Shown here: positions 54,266 through 64,000 of the stretch, in pieces
Position numbering within the stretch: position 1 is the first letter of the stretch
Layout: each line of letters begins with the position of its first letter
Assembly: GCF_963678635.1 (NCBI RefSeq)
Contig: NC_087065.1
Span: forward strand, 18,429,623 to 18,493,622
Direction of reading: 5' to 3'
DNA length: 64,000 nucleotides
Source of the DNA: Symsagittifera roscoffensis
Taxonomy: Eukaryota > Xenacoelomorpha > Acoela > Convolutidae
The notes under the pieces: model-generated
Database searches by the model: none
Told to the model about the DNA's origin: nothing
The model's input: the letters and a program-made list of their open reading frames with translations, nothing else
Made by a program: the position numbers and the translations under genes

Positions 54266-55657
54266 ATGGCACCAATAACTAGAAGTAAGGCGAAAGCGAG
54301 CGATGTCGAAATTCGGTTCGAATCATTATGCAGTATGCCTTCCAAATCTTTTAGCAAGAAGACACAGAAAAAAATTGACAACTCTGAGAAAGAGCGAATC
54401 GATATGATGGCAAAAGTTGAGGAATTGCAATGTAGTATATGTTCTTTTGTTTTTCAAGCGCCATTTGCGCTCTCGCCTTGCAAGCATACATTCTGTAAAG
54501 GCTGCATTAGTGACTGGTTGACAAGACAAATTTCGTGCCCTCTTTGTAGGCAAGAGCCATCTGTCTTCCATCAGAATGAGAAAGCTGAAAAAGAAATTAT
54601 TATGCTGGCTGCTAATTTGTCTGAAACTATGAAAGATGAACTTGGCTTCAATCCTGAAGAAGAGGCTGCAAATAAGACACGCAAGTTGCCTACGGTATCA
54701 GATGGAATGAGCGTAGACGAGTTCAAGAAAATAATCGCTGTGAGTAAATTGTCTGTGGTGCAAGAAAGTAGTAGCAATCCTCAACAATCTTCCCAACATC
54801 CCACCTCATCAAGTACTTACAGAGATCCTCAGCAAAGAAGCCACGTGCATCATCAAACGCACAGTTCTAGGCGCGGACAGTTCAGAGGAAGATTTCAGAG
54901 TCGCAATAATTACCGACATGTTCAAGCGTTTAATGCTAATCAGTATGGTACTTTCATAAATAATGTGAACATATTTCGTTTCGGTGTAAACCCAAACGAT
55001 TTGAACGCTTTTGGCAATAATCTGGGTCATTTCCCGAATCCTGCTTGGAACATGAATAATCCTACTCATAGTGCTGCTGCTACGCCTAGACTGTCGATGC
55101 AAAGCAACGATCCGTACAACATGCTAAATATAACTTACACTGCCCCGAATATCTTTACAGGACAAACTCAGAATGAATTCCATCAGCAAGTTTCCAATAG
55201 CTTCGCTTCTGCTCATCTCCTCAATCTTCTGCCAAATCCGCTTCTTTCACAGGGTGCTGCTGGTCCTCTGAACTCCTTTCCCCAACAAAGACAGTCTACT
55301 CACAATATTTCCAACACAGCCAATACTTACGTACCTCCTTCCCAGTTCGCTAATGGGACGAACAATCGGATATGTCTTAACCCTAGAAACGCAAACCAAG
55401 TGAACCTGCCATCCGTGAATCTACTCAACGCTACGACCCTAATGCCTCCCCCGGTTTCAGTGGCATCGCCATCTCAACTATGGGCCAACGCTGTTCGCGG
55501 TGTCAACCTGTTCAGACCCTTGATTCCTAGTTCGGCGGCTGCTGTTGCTCCTCCCCCTCTGCTGTTATCGGAGACTGTACCCCACATACGCTATCCCGAA
55601 CTTGGCCAGATTCAGTTTGACGCGAACTCACAGCTCTTTGTACATTATTTTGGTTAA
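54266..55657 (+). CDS. RING-finger protein, probable E3 ubiquitin ligase (463 aa)
   Basis: From ATG 54266 (MAPITRSKAKAS) the protein has a basic N-terminus, then a C3HC4 RING at residues ~56-94 with all eight ligands visible: CSIC, CKH, CKGC and CPLC. RING domains of this type recruit E2 enzymes for ubiquitin transfer. The remaining ~370 residues are low complexity: Ser/His/Gln-rich, an Arg-Gly segment (RRGQFRGRFQSR) that may bind RNA, then Asn- and Pro-rich sequence to the stop. The start is chosen over earlier in-frame ATGs because TTTCAG lies just before it. The main ORF has no visible intron. It is the one intact host-like gene in the window; its substrate is unknown. Confidence 0.82.
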   Translation: MAPITRSKAKASDVEIRFESLCSMPSKSFSKKTQKKIDNSEKERIDMMAKVEELQCSICSFVFQAPFALSPCKHTFCKGCISDWLTRQISCPLCRQEPSVFHQNEKAEKEIIMLAANLSETMKDELGFNPEEEAANKTRKLPTVSDGMSVDEFKKIIAVSKLSVVQESSSNPQQSSQHPTSSSTYRDPQQRSHVHHQTHSSRRGQFRGRFQSRNNYRHVQAFNANQYGTFINNVNIFRFGVNPNDLNAFGNNLGHFPNPAWNMNNPTHSAAATPRLSMQSNDPYNMLNITYTAPNIFTGQTQNEFHQQVSNSFASAHLLNLLPNPLLSQGAAGPLNSFPQQRQSTHNISNTANTYVPPSQFANGTNNRICLNPRNANQVNLPSVNLLNATTLMPPPVSVASPSQLWANAVRGVNLFRPLIPSSAAAVAPPPLLLSETVPHIRYPELGQIQFDANSQLFVHYFG

Positions 55658-56483
55658 GCTCAGCTCTGATGTAAATTGTATCATCCTATCAACCTTACTT
55701 GCTTTTCGTTTCAGTTTGCTACAGACGTTGAAATATTAAAATCTTCAGCCTTCTTTGTAGTATTTTTATTCGAGTTGAGCTCACGAGTTAAATATTTTTC
55801 CATCGAATTTTATATCATTGCATATGCCAACATATTTTGATAGTTTCGTTTAGATGTTGTTCAAATTTTATAGTAATTAATTTTTACCCATTAATTTTTG
55901 ATTTTCGTCGCTAGGGAGTGATTAAACGAGCGGTCAAATCGAAAGACAGCAAGGAAAACTCCAACTTGTGAAAAAAAACTGGCAGAAAAACAGCAGAAGC
56001 GATGTGCTTTTAGGTTCATAATTCTAATTTTCATCGGGTTTTCTTCTGATTTATCAAGCAAAGCAATATACATCAACTCAACCCATGTTCCATTCCTTTA
56101 AATTAATGTGTAGCAGTAATTTCAGTCATGTTTTTTGGACTAATAAAAATAATGGCAATCACACGGGGTTAAGCCGGACGGCCCGGAACGAACGTCTGGG
56201 AATCAATGTCAGTGACCGATTTTCCTCCTGAATTTTTAAGGGGGGAAGTACAGATGTCTGTCGGATAGAAGAAATATGAATTTAACAATGCATTGTGCTG
56301 ACTGCTGTTACGTAGTTCTTAATTATTTTACTAAGCTGTGCAAATGAAATCGGTCATGTGCGTCGGCGGCTGAGCTTAAAATATTTAATATGATTTTTAT
56401 TCAACCACAATACGTGCGTAATGCGTCGGTGTTTGCATGAATAATGAAGTCCTACGATTGTTGATCTGTTTTTATGATTTCAG
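55658..56483. other. 3' region of the RING gene and spacer
   Basis: A TTTCAG-type acceptor at 55704-55713 and an AATAAA at 56142-56147 are present, but neither is decisive for the transcript end. A GC-rich patch at 56,165-56,215 is of unknown nature. Confidence 0.35.
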
Positions 56484-56544
56484 ATCAGAGTTGAAGTAGA
56501 AATTCAAGCTGGATGTCAAGGCATACCCGCATCCGAAATCGAGA
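56484..56544 (+). CDS. Isolated internal exon (61 bp) of an unidentified gene
   Basis: A strong acceptor TTTATGATTTCAG is followed by 61 bases, open in one frame as IRVEVEIQAGCQGIPASEIE, then the donor GTGAGT at 56545. The peptide is complex and not repeat-like, and the length leaves a phase-1 end. No partner exon was confirmed; other TTTCAG words lie at 57,901 and 58,701. The gene is not recognised. Confidence 0.45.
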
Positions 56545-58700
56545 GTGAGTTTATTTTTGCATGCTTAAGTTCTGATTACTTTATTTGAATACTATCATAT
56601 TTCAAAAAATAACCTGAAAACTACTAAAAATGGTATATGAGTAATGCGTGCTTTTGCCATTTATACCGATGCGTTTGTTCTCTTAGCTTAAAGAAATCTT
56701 CTCAAGTTAATTTACATAATCATTGCTCATTTGCGACCACTGATAACTCAAAGATTGCACCAATTGTAAACAAGACCTACCAGTCAATGTTGAGCCGAGT
56801 TTCATAACAAAGTTTTAGCTTGATCTCGAAATGTATATGCACTTTTTCATGTTTCGCGTCGTGTTGTGAACTGAAATCGGTCAAGTTTTCTCATTTTTCT
56901 CAAATAAATTTCAAATATACAGAAATTACATCTTAGTCACGCTATTTCCTTATAATGACAGAATGAATGTGCAGAAGTGACATGAAGTGCTTCATGGTCC
57001 CCTTCCCCTCCGCCCATCTTTGCAATTTCAAATATCATGCTTGGTGGGAGAAAACATAAATGAGATTACTGTTCAGGGGTAACGTACATAGAAATGAGTT
57101 TCTCATGTGTATCTGGTGGGCGAATTGTTGGTTTCGAATCAAAAAGCAATCGTTAACGTCGATCTATCTCCTTTCTCCTTTCCTACTTTCTTTCCTCCCG
57201 CTTCCTAGCTCCAAGCTAACCTTCACTTCATGCTAAGACTACAGCGAGGAGAACAGAACAGAACGGCACTCTGTATGTTAGAGGACCTGGAGGAATGAAG
57301 TAGTTTGTAGTATTGCATTTCGCCTATGTTGTGCTGTTTTAGTGCTCTCTCCTGCCTATGTCTTTCGGTTCTTTATTCCCCCATTTCTCTTTCTCTCCTA
57401 TATTTCGTTCTAATTTCTTTCGTTCTTGTCTCCAGTAGTATAGCAAGAGAGTAGTTCAGCTCAGTTCCTTCGCCTCCATTTGCTATGCTCTCTGCTTCCC
57501 AGTTGATAATGCTGTGCTTCGATTGGCTTGCATTGTACTTTGCATACGTTATACAGCGACTGCTGCAGATTGCGCTAATACCCTTCCTTTATTTATTTCC
57601 CCTCTCTCTCTCCTCAGCTGAGTAAAAAAGAACTAGTCTAGAATTCCTCCTCTTGCTCTATTTCTGTCATTCTGCTGTTCTCCACATGCTAAGCAAGTAA
57701 ATTACTCTCCTTCTCAGCTCGATTTTGTTCAAATGAGCTGCTGAGATGTGAGATGCTTTGAATGAAATAAAAACATGTAGCAATAGTACTCCAATGCTCA
57801 CAGCTCAACGGGCTTGGTCTCAAAAGTTCGCTCAAACGAGGATTTGTATCATTTTATGACACAGTTGATTCCAATTGACGCAGGGGCGTGCACAGGCGTC
57901 TTTTTCAGCACTGCAGCCAACTTTTCCCCTATAATTTGGCTAATTTAGCACCTGTTAGATGCACTTTAGCTGGTTTTATAAGGTACCAGCTGACTTAAGA
58001 GCAGGAAAGTCTTTGCCGTGGTTAATGTAGATTAAAAAAACTCTTGAACTTTGAGCATGAAGGATGTGAAAGTCATTCAATTGATGTTGATGATGACTGT
58101 TATAATGCTCAAACCAAAAATCTTTTTTTTTTAATGTCGGCACGCCTATCGCCTTCAAGACTAGTTCTTGTAGGTGGCAAATGCACCTGGAGATTAGTCC
58201 TCGACAGGGTACTGGAATCACGCATATCATTTGTATATATTTTTAGGAGTCTGATCAAGTTACCGGCATTATTGAAACTATATTTGGAACTGGACCTTGA
58301 TCTTTACACGTACAGGTCCGCCATAACAAATCGTGTACCTTCATAATGGGAGGCTTAAGTTCAGTAGCTATGTGCTCTGATGCAGATTTTTTGATATCTT
58401 CATAAGAAGTTGAAAACTGTCGATCTGAATGTGTAAAATTGTTTCCCTTTTTCGATGATTTTTGTATGCGAGATTTTGTAGGGTTCTCGTATCGTCAGAA
58501 AAAGGGAAGGAAATGTTTTTCCAGTTTTAGTGGAATTGATGTTCAATTACCGAAATAAGTTGATATTTAAGAAATAAGATGAATAGCCTTCAGAAAAAAC
58601 TAAAAGGCCGAATCAAGATCTTTTGGCATTAAATTGAGTGTCATATGCAGTCCAGTTATAGATGGAATTTGAATAAAAGACTCCTGCGGGAATTATTTTG
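56545..58700. other. Intron-like or intergenic sequence
   Basis: There is no long frame and no repeat. A pyrimidine-rich, more balanced stretch lies at 57,150-57,720. It could be an intron of the gene carrying the 56,484 exon, which I cannot prove. Confidence 0.35.
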
Positions 58701-61700
58701 TTTCAGATAGTCGTAATTGTGCGCCCATTTTATGAGAATGATGACACTAATTTTTGATTTGTGATAAAATTGAGCTTGAAAAATTTGACAAAATCTGGTA
58801 ATTTTTCGCTGCTCATTAATTGAAAAAGACTCATTTCTTAAGTTCTGACATTTATTTCTTATTGTGATGACAATAAATTGATGACTCGTGATATAATTGA
58901 GATTTTTGACTTTGATGTTTTATAAGTTTATTTTTTCTGGTTGAAAGTGGTTGTTAAGTGACATCTTTTTCCTGATGAAATGATGAGTTGTTTATGATTT
59001 GTGGTTAAAATGTGCTTTTTAAATCGGATATCTGCTTTTGTTAGGCTTTAAATTTTATAATGAAAGAAAATTAATTTGATTGTTTTTTTTGTGAGAATGA
59101 TGACACTAGTTTTGGTTCATTATAAACTCTGCGTCATAAGCTTTTCAAAATTTGATAATAACTGCTTACAATTCACAGGTAATCATTTATATAGAGCATT
59201 CGTCGAGTTTTGAAGTTAAAGTTTTCGTTTAAAGGCCAAAACTTATCGACTCCTGATTTACTTGAGGTGCAGGTCTGATGTTTTGTAACTGTTCTTTTTC
59301 TTGGATCAAAGATTGTGAAATTTAGTCTGTGTCCTGATGAAATGATGAGAGTTCTTTATAATTTTAAATACAATTGAGCTTTTTAAATCTGATAACTACT
59401 CTTGTTTCGCTTTATATTTCTGTTAAAAACTAAATAAGTTAAGCACCAATTTTTTTTAAAATTAGGTTTTGATTTGTGATGAAAAAGAGTGTTTTAAATT
59501 TGTTATTAACTGCCAATGTTTCGCTGGTCATCTATCTTATAGTCGTTTTTTTTTTAATTTCCTTTTTTTTCTGATTATGATGACACGAAAACAGCGATTC
59601 GTGGTACAATTGAGATTTTTGAATCTGGTGTTTTATAATTGTCTCCTTCATTTTCTGGGTGAATATTTTTGTTGATTTTTTTTGACCTGATGAAAATAAG
59701 GATTCGTTTTTGATCTTCATGCAGTTGAGTTTTCTAAATCTGATATCTGCGCACGTTAAGTTTTGAATTGTTGAAGTATAATTAATTCGAGCACCAATCC
59801 CTCTGAGAATGCTGACATTATAGCTTTTCGATTTGCGATTAAGTTGGACTCTTCAAAGCTGACATTAACTGCTAACAGGTCGCTGATGATCATTTAAGTA
59901 CACGTTTCTCTTAATTTTTAATTTTTTTTCTGATTGTTGACATCTGATTGTGATATAATTGAGCTTTTTAAATCTGATTTTTTATAAATCTATATATATA
60001 TATTTTTTCGTTTCCTGGGTAAAAGTGTTCATTATGTTAGTTTTTGTCTCCATGAAATTTTTGCGAGTACTCTATTTTCCTTGAAACAATTGAATCTTTA
60101 AATGTGATATCTGCCTTCATTTGGTTTTAAATTTTTTTGTGAAATATAAATGATTTGAGCACGCAAACTTCCTACAACGATAGTACCCGTTTTGATTGGT
60201 TTTAAAGGTGAGCTTTTCAAACAAGGTTACAATTGCCCACAATTAGTAGGTCAGGAGTTTTCAAAAAATAATTATTCAGTATAAAAAGTTAAATCGTTTG
60301 GTTTATGATTACAGTAATCTACCGACTCGTGATATTATTGAGCTTTTCAAATCTGATTTTTGGAAAGCCTAGATCCATTGCTGTTTTATGGTTTAATTTT
60401 TCTCAGAATGATGTGCTGAAGAAAAATCTGCATCCTTCTTCATTTCTGACTTCACCAATTTCATTGGAGTCCTTACTCTCGCTGATAATGATGACCTAAA
60501 TCCAACGCTGTTTAATGAGTTACCTTTTGCTCTGATCTTTGTTTTAAGAACAATTTCTTTTCAAATCTTATAACTTTTGACAGTCAGCTGGTCACCATTT
60601 GAATAGAAGTTTTTCTAAAGTTATAATATTTTCAATTCTGGTTCTGAAAAAAAAATCAAAATGAGTGATAATGATGAAAATTAAAAACCGAGTCGTGATG
60701 AAATTGAGCTTGTCAAATCTGATGTTTTTAATTCTATTAAAAACTAAATAAGTTGAGCAACAATTTTTTTTTAATTAGGTTTTTGATTTGTTATGAAAAA
60801 AAGTGTTTTAAAATTGTTTTTAACTGCCAATGTTTCGCTGGTCATCTATCTTATAGTCGTTTTTTTAAAAATTTTTTTTCTGATTATGATGACACGAAAA
60901 CAGCGATTCGTGGCACAATTGAGATTTTTGAATCTGATGTTTTATAATTGTCTTCTTCATTTTCTGGGTGAATATTTTTTGTTGATTTTTTTTGACCTGA
61001 TGAAAACTAGGATTCGTTTTTGATCTTCATACAGTTGTGAAGTTATAGTTTTGTGATATAATTGAGCTTTTTAAATCTGATTTTTTATAAATCTGTGTAT
61101 ATATATTTTTTCGTTTCCTGGGTAAAAGTGTTCATTATGTTAGCTTTTTGTCTCCATGAAATTTTTGAGAGTAATCTATTTTCCTTGAAACAATAGAATC
61201 TTTAAATGTGATATCTGCCTTCATTTGGCTCTAAATTTTTCGTGAAATATAAATGATTTAAGCACTTAAACTTCCGGCAACGATAGTACCAGTTTTGATT
61301 GGTTTTAAAGGTGAGCTTTTCAAACAAGGTTACAATTGCCCACAATTAGCAGGTGAAGAGTTATAAAAAAAAATAATTCAGTATAAAAAGTTAAATCGTT
61401 TGCTTTATGATTACAGTAATCTACCGACTCGTGATATTATTGAGCTTTTCAAATCTGATTTTTGGAAAGCCTAGATCCATTGCTGTTTTATGGTTTAATT
61501 TTTTCAGAATGATGTGCTGAAGAAAAATCTGCATCCTTCTTCATTTCTGACTTCACCAGTTTCATTGGAGTCCTTACTCTCGCTGATAATGATGACCTAA
61601 ATCCAACGCTGTTTAATGAGTTACCTTTTGCTCTGATCTTTGTTTTAAGAACAATTTCTTTTCAAATCTTATAACTTTTGACAGTCCGCTGGTCACCATT

Positions 61701-62423
61701 TGAATAGAAGTTTTTCTAAAGTTATAATATTTTCAATTCTGGTTCTGAAAAAAAAATCAAAATGAGTGATAATGATGAAAATTAAAAACCGAGTCGTGAT
61801 ATAATTGAGCTTGTCAAATCTGATGTTTTTATTTCTATTAAAAACTAAATAAGTTGAGCACCAATTTTTTTTAAATTAGATTTTTGATTTGTGATGAAAA
61901 AGAGTGTTTTAAAATTGTTTTTAACTGCCAATGTTTTGCTGGTCATCTATCTTATAGTAGTTTTTTTTAAAGAAAAATTTTTTTTTCTGATTATGATGAC
62001 ACGAAAACAGCGATTCGTGGTACAGTTGAGATTTTTGAATCTGATGTTTTATAATTGTCTCCTTCATTTTCTGGGTGAATATTTTTGTTGATTTTTTTTG
62101 ACCTGATGAAAACTAGGATTCGTTTTTGATCTTCATACAGTTGAGTTTTCTAAAGCTGATTTCTGCACACGTTAAGTTTTAAACTGTTGAAGTATAATTT
62201 CGAGCACCAATCCTTCTGAGAATGCTGACACTATAGCTTTTCGATGTGTGATTAAGTTGGACTCTTCAAAGCTGACATTAACTACTAACAGGTCGCTGAT
62301 GATCATTTAAGTACACGTTTCTCTTAATTTTTAACTTTTTTCTGATCGTTGATAAAGTTATAGTTTTGTGATATAATTGAGCTTTTTAAATCTGATTTTT
62401 AATAAATCTATACCCAGGAAACG

Positions 62424-62477
<54 letters not shown>

Positions 62478-63250
62478 CGTTTCCTGGGTAAAAGTGTTCT
62501 TTATGTTAGCTTTTTGTCTCCATGAAATTTTTGAGAGTACTTTATTTTCCTTGAAACAATTGAATCTTTAAATGTGATATCTGCCTTCATTTGGCTCTAA
62601 ATTTTTCGTGAAATATAAATGATTTGAGCACTTAAACTTCCGGCAACGATAGTACCAGTTTTGATTGGTTTTAATGGCGAGCTTTTCAAACAAGGATACA
62701 ATTGCCCATAATTAGCAGGTGAGGAGTTGTAAAAAATAATAATTCAGTATAAAAAGTTAAATCGTTTGGTTTATGATTACAGTATTCTACCGACTCGTGA
62801 TATTATTGAGCTTTTCAAATCTGATTTTTGGAAAGCCTAGATCCATTGCTGTTTTATGGTTTAATTTTTCTCTGAATGATGTGATGAAGAAAAATCTGCA
62901 TTCTTGTTCATTTCTGACTTCACCAGTTTTATTGGAGTCCTTAGTCTCGCTGATAATGATGACCTAAATCCAACGTTGTTTAATGACCTAAATCCAACCT
63001 TTTGCTCCGATCTTTGTTTTAAGAACAATTTCTTTTCAAATCTTATAACTTTTGACAGTCCGCTGGTCATCATTTGAAAAGAAGTTTTTGTAAAGTTAAA
63101 TAATTTTCATTCCTGGTTCTGAAAAAAAAAATCAAAATGAGCGATAATTATGACAATTAAAAACCGAGTCGTGATATAATTGAGCTTGTCAAATCTGATG
63201 TTTTTAATTCTATTAAAAACTAAATAAGTTGAGCACCAATCTATTATATA
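58701..63250 (+). repeat. Satellite-like array with ~1.1-kb higher-order unit (family S2)
   Basis: A monomer of roughly 350-400 bp marked by 'cgtgatataattgagctttt' and 'aaatctgat' recurs at least eleven times. Longer blocks repeat as a set: 'taactgccaatgtttcgctgg' near 59,508, 60,822 and 61,922; 'cctagatccattgctgtttt' near 60,368, 61,470 and 62,837; 'gtctccatgaaatttttg' near 60,045, 61,150 and 62,515. The unit is about 1.1 kb, with one interval stretched by extra sequence. Small frames here are repeat-derived. Confidence 0.75.
62411..62490. repeat. Perfect 80-nt palindrome with (AT)n core
   Basis: The arm TACCCAGGAAACGAAAAT on the left is matched exactly by ATTTTCGTTTCCTGGGTA on the right around an uninterrupted AT run, with no spacer. 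Symmetry ends exactly at both outer bases. Sister copies near 60,000 and 61,090 have only the right arm and a short TA run, so the left arm is a new inverted copy. Confidence 0.9.
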
Positions 63251-64000
63251 TTTAAATGCGGGCTTCACTATCTCGCTATGTTTAAGTTTTTTCAACGTAT
63301 TATTTTTGCATGTTTAAGCTATATCGTATATTGCAATGGTTAAGAATTTTTTCGATTTTTTAATTTGATTTTAGTGGTTATTTTACCGAGTTTAAATTAA
63401 GCAGCCCAATATCGAATTAGGGGTTGCAAATTTGGCCTCCAATTTTGAATGCCGGAATCATTTTAGTTAACGAGATAAGACGATTTTAAAGATTTTTCAA
63501 AAATTTTCAGAAATTTCAAAAAAAAAACAAAATGATTTACAAAACTTGAAGTTCCCAGCCCTGTAGTTGGGTGCTATCGGAGTACTCTAAGAAGTTACAA
63601 ATCTTGCCTCCAAATATGACTGTTCAAATCCTTGTAGTTTTTGAGATATGACGTTTTTTGTGAATTTTTCAAAAATTTTCAGAAACCTTAAATTATTATT
63701 ATTCTTTAAAAATCTGAAATTCCCAATCCTGTAGTTAGGTTCTGTCAAAGTACTCTCAAGGATTGCGAATCTTGCCTCCAATTATCACTGCTCAATTCTA
63801 TGTAGTTTTCGAGATGTGACGTTTTTTGTGATTTTTTAAAAATTTTCAGAAAGTTTAAATTAATTATTTTTCAAAATTTGAATTTCCCAAATCTATAGTT
63901 CGGTGTTGTCAGGGTACTCTAAAGAGTTGCAAATCTTGCCACATGCGACTGCTCAAATGCTTTTAGTTTCCGAGATTTGAAGTTTTTCGATTTTTTCAAA
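63251..64000 (+). repeat. Return of family S1 repeats (from about 63,400), truncated by the window edge
   Basis: After a short unrelated stretch, monomers with 'tactctaagaagttacaaatcttgcc' and 'gagatatgacgttttttgtg' restart with spacing of about 170 bp and run to the end. Confidence 0.65.

Noticed and set aside
56165-56260. GC-rich patch as a tRNA or snRNA gene
   Set aside because: No cloverleaf, A/B box or Sm-site arrangement could be built by eye.

Overview
This is eukaryotic, repeat-dominated DNA, most likely from a nematode and possibly a Caenorhabditis-type genome. The support is TTTCAG-type splice acceptors (one sits 10 bases before the ATG of a RING-finger gene, as in trans-spliced nematode genes), AT-rich flanks, and my recollection that proteins with the 'AGINDHL' block are frequent among Caenorhabditis hypothetical proteins. 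The species assignment is inference; no search was run.

Region 1 (1-30,260) is an array of decayed transposon blocks. Its core is a non-autonomous hAT DNA transposon. The best copy (1143-2376) has 5'-CAGGGCTTA...-type inverted ends and a perfect 8-bp target duplication, AATTAGAG. About a dozen further copies carry the same dead transposase fragment, all with the same frame break before the RNHL motif. Between them lie LTR-like blocks in both orientations. These are recognisably related to the LTR of the large element in region 2 and form compound units of about 1.42, 1.75 and 2.6 kb. Several hAT copies share the same target-site flank, so the array grew by duplication rather than by repeated insertion. 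I see no intact host gene here.

Region 2 (30,582-50,947) is a giant LTR retrotransposon of about 20.4 kb with LTRs of about 926 bp that differ by roughly 2% (hand count). It begins with a 2.3-kb structured, non-coding leader. Next come an aspartic protease, reverse transcriptase, RNase H and integrase of Ty3/gypsy type; the reverse-transcriptase part is broken by stops and frameshifts. The integrase ORF ends in a macro-like domain. No gag lies upstream of pol. Instead, about 9 kb of extra coding sequence follows: a 106-aa ORF, a 280-aa coiled-coil ORF, a ~2,000-aa ORF that opens with an SGNH/GDSL hydrolase domain and carries a probable second degenerate SGNH domain, and a 480-aa ORF of unknown function. 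A splice acceptor before the 106-aa ORF suggests expression from a spliced subgenomic RNA. A polypurine motif, TTTGTCCGGGGAG, occurs four times inside pol and again in near-identical form beside the 3' LTR. This element is the main candidate for an undescribed system.

Region 3 (50,948-64,000) is host-like flank. It holds two families of tandem satellite-like repeats (about 170-190 bp, and about 350-400 bp arranged in a ~1.1-kb higher-order unit), a RING-finger gene (54,266-55,657), one convincing isolated 61-bp exon (56,484-56,544), and a perfect 80-nt palindrome with an (AT)n core at 62,411-62,490.
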